Part shown: one piece after another, positions 18,770 through 28,161 of the stretch
Numbering within the stretch: position 1 is the stretch's first letter
Layout: each line of letters begins with the position of its first letter
DNA from: JAHRVQ01 sp051278195
GTDB lineage: Bacteria; Pseudomonadota; Gammaproteobacteria; Pseudomonadales; Azotimanducaceae
Assembly: GCA_051278195.1 (NCBI GenBank)
Contig: JBNMQM010000005.1
Coordinates: forward strand, 49,397 to 113,396
Reading direction: 5' to 3'
Length of the DNA stretch: 64,000 bases
Made by a program: the position numbers and the translations under genes
Notes under the pieces: model-generated
Databases searched by the model: none
What the model saw: only the letters and a program-made list of their open reading frames with translations
What the model was told of the DNA's origin: nothing

Positions 18770-19468
18770 TCAGGGCTTTGCCAACAGGCTCGATAAGTCT
18801 CTAATACGCGAAAGTTGATGGAATTGATCATGAACAATCTCATGGTCAATTTGTTCGTGGGCCCAGGTGGTGTGATACGGAACATGAATGCCATGACCGC
18901 CCACATTTAAGACCGGCAAAATGTCTGACCGGAGGGAATTCCCAATCATTAGAAATTGTGCGGGTTCAATATCTAAGTGCCGAATCAGTTTTCGATATTC
19001 TGACTCGTTTTTGTCAGACACAATCTCAATATGATGAAAGTAGTTAGATAATCCTGATTTGATCAATTTGCGCTCCTGATCCAGCAGATCACCCTTGGTG
19101 GTAACCACCAGTCGATAGCGCCCCTGCAACGCCTGCAGCACGTCCTCAACGCCATCGATGAGCTCTACTGGCTTATCAAGCATCTGTTTGCCATAACCAA
19201 TAATGGTTTCGATACCCCGGCTGGTAATCCGGCCGTCTGAAATGTGAATAGCCGCCTCAATCATCGACAGAATGAATGCCTTGATGCCATAGCCGTAGAG
19301 TTCGATATTTTGAACCTCGGTTTTCATTAATTCCTGCGCAGAAGAATGAGCCGGCAGGAAGTCTTCCATCAACAGCCAGAAATTCTCCTGAGTATCAAGA
19401 AAATATTGCTCGTTATGCCAGAGCGTGTCATCAGCATCAAAGCTCACGACACGAATATCTTTAAACAC
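18770..19468 (-). CDS. HAD-superfamily hydrolase
   Basis: The 232-residue protein has HAD motif I in SFDADDTLWHNE, motif II near VVTTKGD, a conserved Lys and motif IV at LMIGNSLRSDILPVLN. It has a C1-type cap and resembles bacterial HAD-IA phosphatases; the substrate is unknown. Its start overlaps the end of the PhyH gene at 19461-19468, so the two are cotranscribed. Confidence 0.85.
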   Translation of the reverse strand: MFKDIRVVSFDADDTLWHNEQYFLDTQENFWLLMEDFLPAHSSAQELMKTEVQNIELYGYGIKAFILSMIEAAIHISDGRITSRGIETIIGYGKQMLDKPVELIDGVEDVLQALQGRYRLVVTTKGDLLDQERKLIKSGLSNYFHHIEIVSDKNESEYRKLIRHLDIEPAQFLMIGNSLRSDILPVLNVGGHGIHVPYHTTWAHEQIDHEIVHDQFHQLSRIRDLSSLLAKP

Positions 19469-20291
19469 TGGTAGACACCTCTGTTGCAGACACCCCTGGT
19501 GCAGACGCCACTATGTTGCGCACTTGCCCCGACTTTAGGGCTGGGAAATTTGCCGGTTGATAGGTCACGATCATGGCCCGGCGGTCGGAGGCAGACCGAT
19601 TTGGACCAGAGCCATGAATGGCATGAGGAGAAAAGAAGATCAATGAACCGGCGGGCACTTCCATTGGCACTGCATCCTGCTCGGAAAAGCAGTTCGGGTC
19701 CGTAAAAAAACCGCCCAGTTGAGTACCATCATCAGTGCCTGGCAAACAACCTGACCGATGGCTGCGCCGAATGACTTGTAAGCAGCCATTGTGCAAGGTG
19801 GCATCATCAAAGGTCACCATGACATTGGGCAGATGGTCGACGTGACCGCTGTCGTGCACCCAATAGGGAGAATCCTGGTGCCAACCGAATCCTGAGCCTA
19901 CCTGCGCGGGTTTTAGATTGAGTTTTGCGGTCCATAGCGACAACGCTTTTGATGCCAAGATCGATTGCATCGGCTCTACCAACCGATAATCGTCGATGAG
20001 CAGATCAAACTGCTGCTCCAGCTCGTTCACAGGCTCGATAACTCTCACCAACTCGGTATCGAGCTGATGTTCAAACTGAACAGTGAGATGCCCAATATCA
20101 ACAAAACGCTTGTCATCCAAAATATAGGTTTTACCCTGAGATGACTTATGACGAGCGGCTTCACAGGCGCGCTCCGCTGCAATTCGAAACGATTCAAGTT
20201 CTTCAAGACTGAAAACCGACTCGCGAATCAGAAACCCCTCGCTTTGATATAGGCTGAGTTCGGCATCTGATAGACAATTAGACTGACTCAT
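19461..20291 (-). CDS. Phytanoyl-CoA dioxygenase family protein
   Basis: A 276-residue Fe(II)/2-oxoglutarate dioxygenase-like protein. The facial triad is visible as GWHQDSPY (His, Asp) and a distal His in SPHAIHGSGPNRS, with an Arg downstream for 2-oxoglutarate. ATG at 20291 with AGGAG six bases upstream is chosen over one at 20324. The C-terminus is extended by an imperfect 15-nt duplication (19473-19502), giving a Ser/Thr/Val-rich tail. The hydroxylated substrate is unknown. Confidence 0.87.
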   Translation of the reverse strand: MSQSNCLSDAELSLYQSEGFLIRESVFSLEELESFRIAAERACEAARHKSSQGKTYILDDKRFVDIGHLTVQFEHQLDTELVRVIEPVNELEQQFDLLIDDYRLVEPMQSILASKALSLWTAKLNLKPAQVGSGFGWHQDSPYWVHDSGHVDHLPNVMVTFDDATLHNGCLQVIRRSHRSGCLPGTDDGTQLGGFFTDPNCFSEQDAVPMEVPAGSLIFFSPHAIHGSGPNRSASDRRAMIVTYQPANFPALKSGQVRNIVASAPGVSATEVSTSV

Positions 20292-20388
20292 CTGGCTCCT
20301 AGAGCGCTTAAACTGGCGCGCCAAGCATACCTACCATGAACCATGCTGCACAGGTAAACTCCTACAAAAACCAATAGGCTTTGCTCAT

Positions 20389-21402
20389 ATGCCACAAAAA
20401 ATGGATCTAAAGGTTGGCTTACTTGGCGGCGGTAGCTGGGGCACCACAGTGGCGTCGCTGGTCGCTCGAAATGCGCCCATCACCATGTGGGCACGCAATG
20501 ACGAGTCTGTACGCGAGATCAATACCGACCACACCAACAGCCGCTATCTACCCGATGCCCGACTCCCTGAAAGTTTAGTGGCAACCCACGACCTTGAAGC
20601 GGCGGTCGCCGACAAGGATGTCATCATTATGGGCATCCCGAGCCAGAGCTTTCGAGCCGTACTAGAAGAAATTAAGCCTTACATTCGACCTTGGGTCCCC
20701 ATCATCAGCTTAAGCAAGGGCCTTGAGCTATCTACCCAGAAACGAATGACCGAGATCATTGATGAAGTCTGCCCTGCTCACCCGCGGGGCGTGCTTACCG
20801 GTCCCAATCTAGCACGAGAAATCATGGCGGGCTCAGCTGCAGCCAGCGTCATCGCCATGAAAGACCAGGTGATCGTAAAACAATTACAGAAACTGTTTCA
20901 CAGCGGCCTGTTTCGGGTCTACACCAATCACGATGTCATCGGCTGCGAAGTTGGCGGCGTTTTAAAGAATATTATTGCCATTGCCACCGGCATGGGTGAC
21001 GGCCAAGGCGCGGGTGATAATACGCGTTCAGCCGTCATAACCCGTGGCTTAGCGGAGATCACACGGCTGGGCGTGGCGATGGGCGGCGAAGTGCAGACAT
21101 TTCCGGGCTTAGCTGGTCTAGGTGACCTTGTTGCCACGTGTACCAGCACTCAGAGTCGAAATCGCAGCGTCGGGGTTGAGCTGGGTAAAGGCCGAACCAT
21201 CACCGAAATTATTGATGAAATGTTCATGGTCGCCGAGGGAGTCAAGAGCGCACCAGCGGTCATATCACTTGCCGCTCAGTACGGCGTTGAAATGCCAATC
21301 GCACAGGAAGTGTACGAAGTTGTTCAGGGCGAAAGCACTGCGCAAAAAGCTTTCCGAGGCTTGCTCAGGGCAGACATTGGGGCTGAATCCGAGCCCGGTT
21401 AA
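20389..21402 (+). CDS. gpsA: Glycerol-3-phosphate dehydrogenase [NAD(P)+]
   Basis: The 337-residue product has the GpsA NAD-binding motif LGGGSWGTTVASL at the N-terminus, the GPNLAREI segment, the catalytic-Lys region EVGGVLKNIIAIATGMGDG and the C-terminal GLAGLGDLVATC motif. It makes sn-glycerol-3-phosphate from dihydroxyacetone phosphate for phospholipid synthesis. An alternative ATG lies four codons in. The adjacent acyltransferase and PhyH genes give no further clue to regulation. Confidence 0.96.
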   Translation: MPQKMDLKVGLLGGGSWGTTVASLVARNAPITMWARNDESVREINTDHTNSRYLPDARLPESLVATHDLEAAVADKDVIIMGIPSQSFRAVLEEIKPYIRPWVPIISLSKGLELSTQKRMTEIIDEVCPAHPRGVLTGPNLAREIMAGSAAASVIAMKDQVIVKQLQKLFHSGLFRVYTNHDVIGCEVGGVLKNIIAIATGMGDGQGAGDNTRSAVITRGLAEITRLGVAMGGEVQTFPGLAGLGDLVATCTSTQSRNRSVGVELGKGRTITEIIDEMFMVAEGVKSAPAVISLAAQYGVEMPIAQEVYEVVQGESTAQKAFRGLLRADIGAESEPG

Positions 21403-21423
21403 TGGCATTCTAAATGCTTCTGC

Positions 21424-21732
21424 ATGGCTGTTCTGATTATGACCACACGTCAACAAGTTCTGGTGCTGTACCTTGCGACCTCTGCTCTGGATACTCAGGT
21501 CGTTGGTTGGGCCAATTATGATGGTACCGGGCGAGAGTTTCACATGGCGGGCGACAACGATACTGCGCCTTACAAAACCGGACTTCACGCCCTGCAAGAT
21601 GGCTGGCGCCTAATTCAAGCCAACCCGTTAACCACTCACATACCGGGTAATGAATACCGAACTGATTATCTGAAGTACGAATTTTTCTTTGAAAAGATGG
21701 TCGAGCTTAGTGCCGAGGACCTGACCGCATGA
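21424..21732 (+). CDS. Conserved-looking small protein, function unknown
   Basis: About 97-102 residues; the start is either 21424 or the ATG at 21439, neither with a strong ribosome-binding site. The middle (SALDTQVVGWANYDGTG) and the end (GNEYRTDYLKYEFFFEKM) look like a compact folded protein of about 90 residues. I do not recognise the family. Its TGA overlaps the ATG of the following PhyH gene (21729-21732), indicating coupling. Confidence 0.7.
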   Translation: MAVLIMTTRQQVLVLYLATSALDTQVVGWANYDGTGREFHMAGDNDTAPYKTGLHALQDGWRLIQANPLTTHIPGNEYRTDYLKYEFFFEKMVELSAEDLTA

Positions 21733-22679
21733 CAAACGCTATGAAAAATGAGCCCTCAGCAGACCTGCTTCGGCTATCGTCGCAACAAATGGCAGAGTTT
21801 GCTGCCCGGGGCTTTTTACGTTTCGATAACGTTGTACCCGAGGCACTGAACGCAAAGTTTCTCGAAGAAGTGGGACATGTGCCATTGGACGAAATCAATC
21901 ACCCCATGGAACACTATGGCAAGGTGATGGCCAGCAGCGTCATACCGGTGATTCGACCCGGCACTAAACTGCATGACGTCTATCCCACTGAATCCGCCAT
22001 CAGCGAAATTTTGAACCTGCCATTAGTCAACGGGGCGATTCAAAGTCTCGTCGGCGCGGTACCTATTTTTGATCACCACTTTTTGCATATTACATTTCCA
22101 CCCCAGTTCTATGGCGAAAGCCAGCAAAAGTCCCAGCACTACCATCAAGATTCGACCATAGATACGCGGCAAGCATTCGATGTGCAGATCATGTACTTCC
22201 CGCATGCGGTCACCGTCGATATGGGTGGCACCCGATTCCTACCCGGATCCCACTTGAGAATTGTGAGCGAAGCTGCGATTGCCCGATATCAAAATATCGT
22301 CGGCCAGCAGAGGATGGTCTGTCCAGCTGGCACCCTATTGTTTCTCCATATGGGGATCTGGCATGGCGGCGGGCTTAATCAATCGGAACAAATGCGCTAT
22401 ATGTTTAAGATTCGGCTAAATCCTGGCGAGCGACAGATGCGTCTCTGGGACAGCTCTGACCTGGGAAATGAGCATTTTGAGCAACGACCTATATTCTGGA
22501 CAGGCAACGATGGTGGTGATCAGATTCACCAAACCTTGATGGAACCAGAACCCTGGTTTGAGGCGGATACTGGTCGATTGGAGCTAATGAACCGCGTGCG
22601 CTTCTGGCGCTATCTACTGGGTGACAACACATTCGATGCTGACTACTGGTTGACCCGCGTGGAGCGTGAGTTCGATTAG
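21729..22679 (+). CDS. Phytanoyl-CoA dioxygenase family protein
   Basis: A 316-residue Fe(II)/2-oxoglutarate dioxygenase-like protein. The metal motif HxD is in SQHYHQDSTID, the double-stranded helix core contains GGTRFLPGSH, and the distal His lies in MGIWHGGGLNQ followed by a candidate 2-oxoglutarate Arg (MFKIRLNPG). It belongs to a different subgroup from the PhyH protein at 19461. Position between a small unknown protein and an SDR suggests a short catabolic or modification pathway. Confidence 0.85.
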   Translation: MTNAMKNEPSADLLRLSSQQMAEFAARGFLRFDNVVPEALNAKFLEEVGHVPLDEINHPMEHYGKVMASSVIPVIRPGTKLHDVYPTESAISEILNLPLVNGAIQSLVGAVPIFDHHFLHITFPPQFYGESQQKSQHYHQDSTIDTRQAFDVQIMYFPHAVTVDMGGTRFLPGSHLRIVSEAAIARYQNIVGQQRMVCPAGTLLFLHMGIWHGGGLNQSEQMRYMFKIRLNPGERQMRLWDSSDLGNEHFEQRPIFWTGNDGGDQIHQTLMEPEPWFEADTGRLELMNRVRFWRYLLGDNTFDADYWLTRVEREFD

Positions 22680-22758
22680 CCGTCTGTCACCAGTACTGAA
22701 CACTTAATTCCTAAAACTTTGCACTCAACACTTAAACCTCAATACAAGGCAAACAAGA

Positions 22759-23538
22759 ATGACTGATTTTCCAATGCCCTATGCCTCCAACGACCTAACG
22801 GGTGACGTGGCTTTTATCACAGGCACAACCTCAGGCCTCGGCAAACGTTTCGCGAAAGTACTGGCAAACTGCGGTGCTAGCGTCGTCGTCACAGGCCGCC
22901 GGGTAGAAAGGCTAGATGAACTCGTGGCAGAGATCACCGCGGCTGGTGGTAAAGCTTTAGCCATTGCTATGGATATGACCAATCGTGAGGACATTCGAGC
23001 CGCTGTCGCCAAGGCAGAAGACGAACTAGGTCCCATCACAATTCTGGTCAACAATGCCGGCATTCCTGATGCGCAGTGGGCGATCAAAATGTCCGATGAG
23101 CTGATCGATAGTGTCTTTGACACCAACCTCACCGGTCCTTGGTTCCTCTCGCTGGAAATTGGCAAACGCATGGTCGCGAATAAAGTCAAAGGCAGAATGG
23201 TCAATATCGCTTCTGTTGCGGCATTCACGACGACTGGCCAATCAGCTTCTTCGCTCTATTCTCTGACCAAAGCAGCCGTTGTCCGCATGACTGAAGCTCT
23301 GGCCGTCGAGTGGTCGCGTTTTCATATTAATGTTAACTGTATTGCGCCAGGGGCATTTTCATCAGAGATGATGGACGGCATGCTGGAGCGCATGGGCGAT
23401 ATCAGCAAGATGTTTCCCCGCGGTCGGATTTGTGATCCTGCTCAAATGGACAGCACACTGCTATTTCTGGTGTCACCGGCATCAGAGTGCGTGACCGGTA
23501 CCGTCATCAAGATTGACGACGGCCAAGGTAGCCGCTGA
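22759..23538 (+). CDS. Short-chain dehydrogenase/reductase
   Basis: A 259-residue classical SDR. The nucleotide-binding motif is TGTTSGLG, the NNAG strand motif follows (LVNNAGIP), and the catalytic Ser and the YSLTK (YxxxK) pair are present, with PGAFSSEM after them. The TGRR segment after the second strand, with two Arg, suggests NADP(H) preference. It is probably a 3-oxoacyl or alcohol oxidoreductase, substrate unknown. It lies about 80 bp after the PhyH gene on the same strand. Confidence 0.9.
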   Translation: MTDFPMPYASNDLTGDVAFITGTTSGLGKRFAKVLANCGASVVVTGRRVERLDELVAEITAAGGKALAIAMDMTNREDIRAAVAKAEDELGPITILVNNAGIPDAQWAIKMSDELIDSVFDTNLTGPWFLSLEIGKRMVANKVKGRMVNIASVAAFTTTGQSASSLYSLTKAAVVRMTEALAVEWSRFHINVNCIAPGAFSSEMMDGMLERMGDISKMFPRGRICDPAQMDSTLLFLVSPASECVTGTVIKIDDGQGSR

Positions 23539-23558
23539 AGACTGCCCTGTTGAACTGA

Positions 23559-24164
23559 CTAGAGCGCTCTGGCCCTAATAAAAGCCGGGCGCTCCATTAG
23601 TTCAGCAAGATAGCGCTGGCAGTTAGGTTTGTAGCGTTGATCCAAGCCAAGTGTTGTCCCCAGAAACAGCGCGTAACCCACTGCAATATCAGCCACCGTA
23701 AATCGATCGGCACAGATAAACGTTTTGCCTTCTAGAGCCTGCTCAACGGCGCGCAATCGTGACAAGTACCACTTTGAGTAGTCTTCTACTATTTGGGGCA
23801 CACGACGTTCTTCTGGCTCTAAACGGGTGTAGCGCAGCACGAGTGTTTGCGGAAAGGTGAGCGTCGCGTCACTGCGATACAACCAATTCAGAAAATCTCC
23901 AAAGGCCGCTTCATCTTTTTCGACACCGAGTTCTGTCGGGCCATATTTCTCCACCAGGTAATGACAAATCCCGCTAGATTCAGTCAGCGTGGTATCACCA
24001 TCAATCAGAGTCGGCACTGTGCCCATCGGATTAAGATCTAGATAACCTGGCACAGTCGCTCTTGGCGGAAAAGTCATATTTTCCAGTTCGTAGGGTAGGC
24101 CCATTTCTTCAAGCGTCCACAAGGCACGAAGTGAACGGGAATCCTTACAATGATATAGCTTCAT
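23559..24164 (-). CDS. Glutathione S-transferase family protein
   Basis: The 201-residue protein has the GST N-terminal thioredoxin-like domain (LYHCKDSRSLRALWTLEE) with the cis-Pro and glutathione-contact segment GTVPTLIDGDTTLTESSGI, and an alpha-helical C-terminal domain with FICADRFTVADIAVGYAL. It resembles bacterial cytosolic GSTs. The ATG is preceded by AGGA. It is the last gene of the acyltransferase-led minus-strand group. Confidence 0.92.
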   Translation of the reverse strand: MKLYHCKDSRSLRALWTLEEMGLPYELENMTFPPRATVPGYLDLNPMGTVPTLIDGDTTLTESSGICHYLVEKYGPTELGVEKDEAAFGDFLNWLYRSDATLTFPQTLVLRYTRLEPEERRVPQIVEDYSKWYLSRLRAVEQALEGKTFICADRFTVADIAVGYALFLGTTLGLDQRYKPNCQRYLAELMERPAFIRARAL

Positions 24165-24182
24165 CTTAAATCCTGATTAATT

Positions 24183-24371
24183 CTATTTGAGCGACGGACC
24201 ATCAAGGGGTTCAAGGCCTTCATCGCGAACGGCTGCATCAAGCAATATGGCGTTACCGCCTGCCGCATTTGTATCAGCCGAATGGGCTGTTGGTGATCGA
24301 TGATGGTCTTCACGGATTGCCTGCTGCAAAGCAGACACAGCAGGGAGTTCTGACCGCAAAAACTGGCTCAT
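24183..24371 (-). CDS. Possible small protein between acyltransferase and GST genes
   Basis: A 62-residue reading frame begins two bases after the acyltransferase stop codon and ends 18 bases before the GST start, filling the gap exactly. Composition is unremarkable and soluble, rich in Ala, Asp and His. No ribosome-binding site precedes it, so translation would depend on reinitiation. I recognise no family. It may equally be a chance frame. Confidence 0.4.
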   Translation of the reverse strand: MSQFLRSELPAVSALQQAIREDHHRSPTAHSADTNAAGGNAILLDAAVRDEGLEPLDGPSLK

Positions 24372-24373
24372 CT

Positions 24374-25396
24374 TCAGGTTGGTGGCGTCCAGTCCCAGCG
24401 GGCCGCTTGGGGACCATGTTCCAGCACGCGTTGGTGCACCACGTTGAGAGACTCATAGATTATTTGGGTCGCATCAGGAACAGAAGTACCTTCGGGCAAG
24501 TATACTGGCGGTTGATAGTTCACTGAAACCGGACCTGGCGTCACATGACGAACGCCTTTAGGTCGAAGTTTGTTTAGGCCAAGCAGATAGCAAGGCACTA
24601 CTGGGACCTTTTTCTCAAGCGCAAGAAGTGACACGCCGTGCTTAAATCGTGACATGCGCTTGCTGGTGGACCGAGTGCCCTCTGGAAAAATGGCGAGATT
24701 GGCGCCCCGGTCGAGTAGCCACTTAGAATAATCCAAGGTGGCTGACCCACCGCCCCTACGAATTGGAAAATTCCCTCCAATCAACGAGTTATACCAGGGT
24801 TGTAACGCCAAATCTTTTCGCCCGCCACCGTCTTTCAAAAACCATCGGTCGGCTGCGGCACCAAAATAGATGTTCCACTTAATGCGTTGCGGCAAGCCGT
24901 GATAAAGCGCCAAGGCATCCAGATGGCTGGTGTGATTCCCGACCACTATGCAAGGTGCAGGGACCCCATTAAAGTTCTCAACACCAGTACGAACGAAAGG
25001 TTTGCAATACTTCCACATCCAGCGAGAGTACTGATACCAGCGGAATGAAAGGCGTGCTGTCTTGGCCCACCACTCGACCTGCCATTCATGAGGACCCTCG
25101 GTGCGGATTTCCCGTTTAATCATCTCTTCAAACAGAGGTATGTCAATCGCCGGCATCAGCACCGCGTTTTTTGCCTGGGTCAGCTCCTGGTGCAGGCTGG
25201 CCTTTTGAGCGCGGAAGTTGTCCGAGACCTCAAATATGGTGCAATGATTGAATTTACCTATCACGTGGAAGTCGTGCAGGATATTGGCCTCATACTCTTC
25301 AAGGACTCGTCGGACCCCATGGAGCTTGTCCGGCTCCAACAGAATATCGCGCTGCGCGCTAGCAGTGAGATTATTCAGCAAGACATAAGCGGGCAC
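24374..25396 (-). CDS. GYD domain fused to PlsC-type acyltransferase
   Basis: The 340-residue protein has two parts. Residues 1-95 match the neighbouring free GYD-domain protein position by position: a start like M-x-x-Y-x-x-L-x-N-L-T, a central VIGKFNHC and an end like MPAIDI. Residues 130-330 are a lysophospholipid/1-acylglycerol-3-phosphate acyltransferase domain with the catalytic NHTSHLD (154-160) and FPEGTRS (237-243). No transmembrane segment is obvious, so it should bind the membrane peripherally. The role of the fused GYD domain is unknown. Confidence 0.85.
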   Translation of the reverse strand: MPAYVLLNNLTASAQRDILLEPDKLHGVRRVLEEYEANILHDFHVIGKFNHCTIFEVSDNFRAQKASLHQELTQAKNAVLMPAIDIPLFEEMIKREIRTEGPHEWQVEWWAKTARLSFRWYQYSRWMWKYCKPFVRTGVENFNGVPAPCIVVGNHTSHLDALALYHGLPQRIKWNIYFGAAADRWFLKDGGGRKDLALQPWYNSLIGGNFPIRRGGGSATLDYSKWLLDRGANLAIFPEGTRSTSKRMSRFKHGVSLLALEKKVPVVPCYLLGLNKLRPKGVRHVTPGPVSVNYQPPVYLPEGTSVPDATQIIYESLNVVHQRVLEHGPQAARWDWTPPT

Positions 25397-25411
25397 CTCT
25401 CAACTCCCCCG

Positions 25412-25717
25412 CTAGTCTCCTCCTGCTCCTGTACCAGCCAAAATTTCAACGAATTCATCAACACCAATCGCGGGCAACGTCGTGATTTGAATCGTACCGC
25501 GAGAACCCAGTTCGACCGCCAATCTCGCCATCACCTCATTGGTGGGAGCCTCGATAATATTCACAAAATCGTAGCCACCCATGACGGCGTACTGTGCAGT
25601 CACTCTTGCGCCCATCGATTCTATTTCTTTGTTGACCTCTTTCAGACGTTCAGGACGTTCTTTCAGCGTCTTCCGGCCATCGTCAGTCAAATTGCTCAAC
25701 ATAATATATGTTGCCAT
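25412..25717 (-). CDS. GYD-domain protein
   Basis: A 101-residue protein with the name-giving GGYD motif (VMGGYDFVNIIEAP) and the typical start MATYIMLSNLTDDGRK. GYD proteins form small ferredoxin-like folds of unknown function. It lies 15 bases before the GYD-acyltransferase fusion and 53 bases after the PHA synthase gene, in one direction. The duplication of the domain within one operon suggests interacting or regulating partners. Confidence 0.85.
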   Translation of the reverse strand: MATYIMLSNLTDDGRKTLKERPERLKEVNKEIESMGARVTAQYAVMGGYDFVNIIEAPTNEVMARLAVELGSRGTIQITTLPAIGVDEFVEILAGTGAGGD

Positions 25718-25770
25718 GGTATTCCCCCTTAACCGTTATTATTGTTTTCTAGCTTCTTTTTCATATTTTG

Positions 25771-27441
25771 TTATTTTTCAAATACATAGCGGCCAGGCGC
25801 AACATCCAGCGGCGGATGTTCGACGGAGCCAACATCTTGCTTTGCATCGACCAGCTCACCGGATCGAGCTTTAAGCCATTCAGTCCAGTGCTCGCGCCAG
25901 GAGCCCATAAACTCATCTGCTGCAGTTACCCAATCATCGGCGGTTTCTGGCAAATGGTCCGCACGCCAGAATTTCATATATTTATTGGGTTTATTACTGA
26001 TCGTCTGGGTGTGATTCTGATTGGTCAGTACGAACTCGACCTCACCACCAAATAGTGCGGTAGAGCGATAGCAACCGCGCCAGGGTGTGATGTGGTCAGT
26101 GCTGCCAGCCATGATATAGGTATCATAGGTAATCTTGGACAGGTCGAGACGTCGACCTGCCAACATCATTTCCCGCTTGGCTAATTTATTGTCCCATGCT
26201 AAATCAAGAAAATCGCATTGTAGGCCAGCCGGAACGCGAGTGTAGTCCATCGACCAGAATAACAGCGGATGTATCGGTGGGTTCTTACCAAGCAGGTAGT
26301 TATCTCTGAAAAATGCCATCACGCTTTCCTCCGGCGTCAGCCAAGCGAACATCTCGAAGACCTCTTTCTCACCGAAAATACCGGCTTGTTGGACTCTTTC
26401 CTTCTGCATTTCAACAGAACGCTCAGAAACAAACAGACCAAAATCGCTATCTTCCGGTCGATTGTCGAGAATATTGGCAAAAACGGAATGGCTGTTGACC
26501 CAATCGTCATCTCTAGCATTCAACAAGCCAACAGCCGCAGCGGTTGCGATACCGCCGGCACAAAAGCCCATCACGTTAATCTTGTCCTGACCACTCACCT
26601 CTCTCGCCGCTTGAATCGCCTGAATAACGCCTTCAGCGTAGGTTTCAAGCCCCCAAGCGCGGTTTTCGACGGTCGGGTTACGCCAACTCACCGCGTATAC
26701 GGTGATACCGGCTGACAACAGTTCCTGACAAAGACTTCGATCAAGGGTCAAGTCACCCAGGTAGTAACGATTAACCTGGCTAAACACGAACAAAAACGGA
26801 ATTTCATGTACCTGGGCCTGGGTCGGCGCGTACTGAATCACCTCCAACAACTCATTTCGATACACTACTGCGCCTTTACTGGCTGCGACGTCCTTACCGA
26901 GCACATAGGCGTTGCGATCAGCAACGGCCGGATAGCCATAATTATGCCGAACGTCATCTAGATAATTGTTAAGCCCTTTAATCAAGCTGTCACCACGGCT
27001 ATCAAACAGCAGTTTCAAGGCGGTTGGGTTGCTGTAAAGGTTGTTTACTGGCGCAATCAGGTCTTTCAGGATGCCCATTAGAAATCGCGCGCGCTTTTCG
27101 CTCATGCCATCGATTTCACTTTTCTCTAACCATAGGTCCATGGCGTTACCAATGGCGATATAAAATTGGCCGATGCGTTTATAAATGGGGTTTTCGATCC
27201 AGGCAGAATCGGAAAAACGACGGTCTTTGCTGATATCAAGCGGACTTAGGCCCATCGTGATAGACGCAACGTCGGTCATTACTTGGGTCCAGACCTCACC
27301 CAGAGCTCTTGGATGGCGCGTCATCTGATCTAATAGTTCTTGAACCGCACCGAGGATCTCATCCCTGTCAATACCCATCGCAATATTCAGAGCTACGCCC
27401 TGATTCGAACGATCCGATCGCTCATCGACTGCATCTACCAC
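25771..27441 (-). CDS. phaC: Class II-like polyhydroxyalkanoate synthase
   Basis: The 556-residue protein matches class II PHA synthases in length and in segments such as SWRNPTVENRAWGLETY and AGSTDHITPWRGCYR. The lipase-like box GFCAGG places the nucleophile at Cys294, with Asp449 and His477 completing the triad. The residue before the catalytic His is Asn (QNH) where class I/II enzymes have Gly (SGH). It polymerises (R)-3-hydroxyacyl-CoA; medium-chain preference is inferred. No phasin, depolymerase or phaA/B gene is adjacent. Confidence 0.85.
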   Translation of the reverse strand: MVDAVDERSDRSNQGVALNIAMGIDRDEILGAVQELLDQMTRHPRALGEVWTQVMTDVASITMGLSPLDISKDRRFSDSAWIENPIYKRIGQFYIAIGNAMDLWLEKSEIDGMSEKRARFLMGILKDLIAPVNNLYSNPTALKLLFDSRGDSLIKGLNNYLDDVRHNYGYPAVADRNAYVLGKDVAASKGAVVYRNELLEVIQYAPTQAQVHEIPFLFVFSQVNRYYLGDLTLDRSLCQELLSAGITVYAVSWRNPTVENRAWGLETYAEGVIQAIQAAREVSGQDKINVMGFCAGGIATAAAVGLLNARDDDWVNSHSVFANILDNRPEDSDFGLFVSERSVEMQKERVQQAGIFGEKEVFEMFAWLTPEESVMAFFRDNYLLGKNPPIHPLLFWSMDYTRVPAGLQCDFLDLAWDNKLAKREMMLAGRRLDLSKITYDTYIMAGSTDHITPWRGCYRSTALFGGEVEFVLTNQNHTQTISNKPNKYMKFWRADHLPETADDWVTAADEFMGSWREHWTEWLKARSGELVDAKQDVGSVEHPPLDVAPGRYVFEK

Positions 27442-27549
27442 GTCTTAACGCCTCTTTTTATTATTCGAATCAACAACTGCCAATAACCAAATTGCAGTAC
27501 TCCGGTTGTACCACTGCTGGGCGCTCCGGTAAACGTCAAAAATCAATTT

Positions 27550-28161
27550 CTAAAGTTGATCAAGATGCTCGGTGTCATCGAAACCGACCAGCTCTACTGA
27601 TTCTCCCACTCGAAGGTGTGCAATGCCGGTATTGCTAAGATGATGCTTGTTAAAGGGAAACGGCTTGCCGTCTAGAAGCGTCGCAAGCAGAATCCCGAAA
27701 GCGGCACCATGGCCAACCAACACAATCCGTTCTTCAGTGTGATCAGCAACCACACGCTCAAAAGCTCGCTTCATACGCCGGCCGACATCATTTACAGATT
27801 CTCCGCCCGGCATTGCATAATCCTGACTATTGGCAATATGAGTGAAGAAGTCATGCACCTTATGTAACTCTTCATGGCTGGTCCCCTCAAATTCACCCAT
27901 ACCAAACTCAATGAGGTCTGGGCAGCGCTCTGGGGTCTGCTGCAAACCATCAGCAACGGCTTCTGCCGTGCTAATAGTTCGCTTTAAAGGACTACTATAA
28001 ACCTTTGTAATATTTGGATATTTATTATGTATTTTCCGGCCCAGAGCAGTCGCCTGACGGACACCTGTCTGGTTCAGTTCGCTGTCCGTCGTGCCATACC
28101 AAAGACCCTGTACATTGGCATCTATCTCCCCGTGTCGTACCAAAATCAGTTCAGCTACCAC
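27550..28161 (-). CDS. Histidine phosphatase family protein
   Basis: A 203-residue phosphoglycerate-mutase-like phosphatase. The phospho-accepting His is in LVRHGEID at the N-terminus, the second Arg is in YSSPLKRTISTA, and the C-terminal His is in LVGHGAAFG. A broad-specificity phosphatase role is likely. Its start overlaps the VOC protein stop by seven bases, so it is the second gene of a two-gene unit. Confidence 0.9.
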   Translation of the reverse strand: MVAELILVRHGEIDANVQGLWYGTTDSELNQTGVRQATALGRKIHNKYPNITKVYSSPLKRTISTAEAVADGLQQTPERCPDLIEFGMGEFEGTSHEELHKVHDFFTHIANSQDYAMPGGESVNDVGRRMKRAFERVVADHTEERIVLVGHGAAFGILLATLLDGKPFPFNKHHLSNTGIAHLRVGESVELVGFDDTEHLDQL

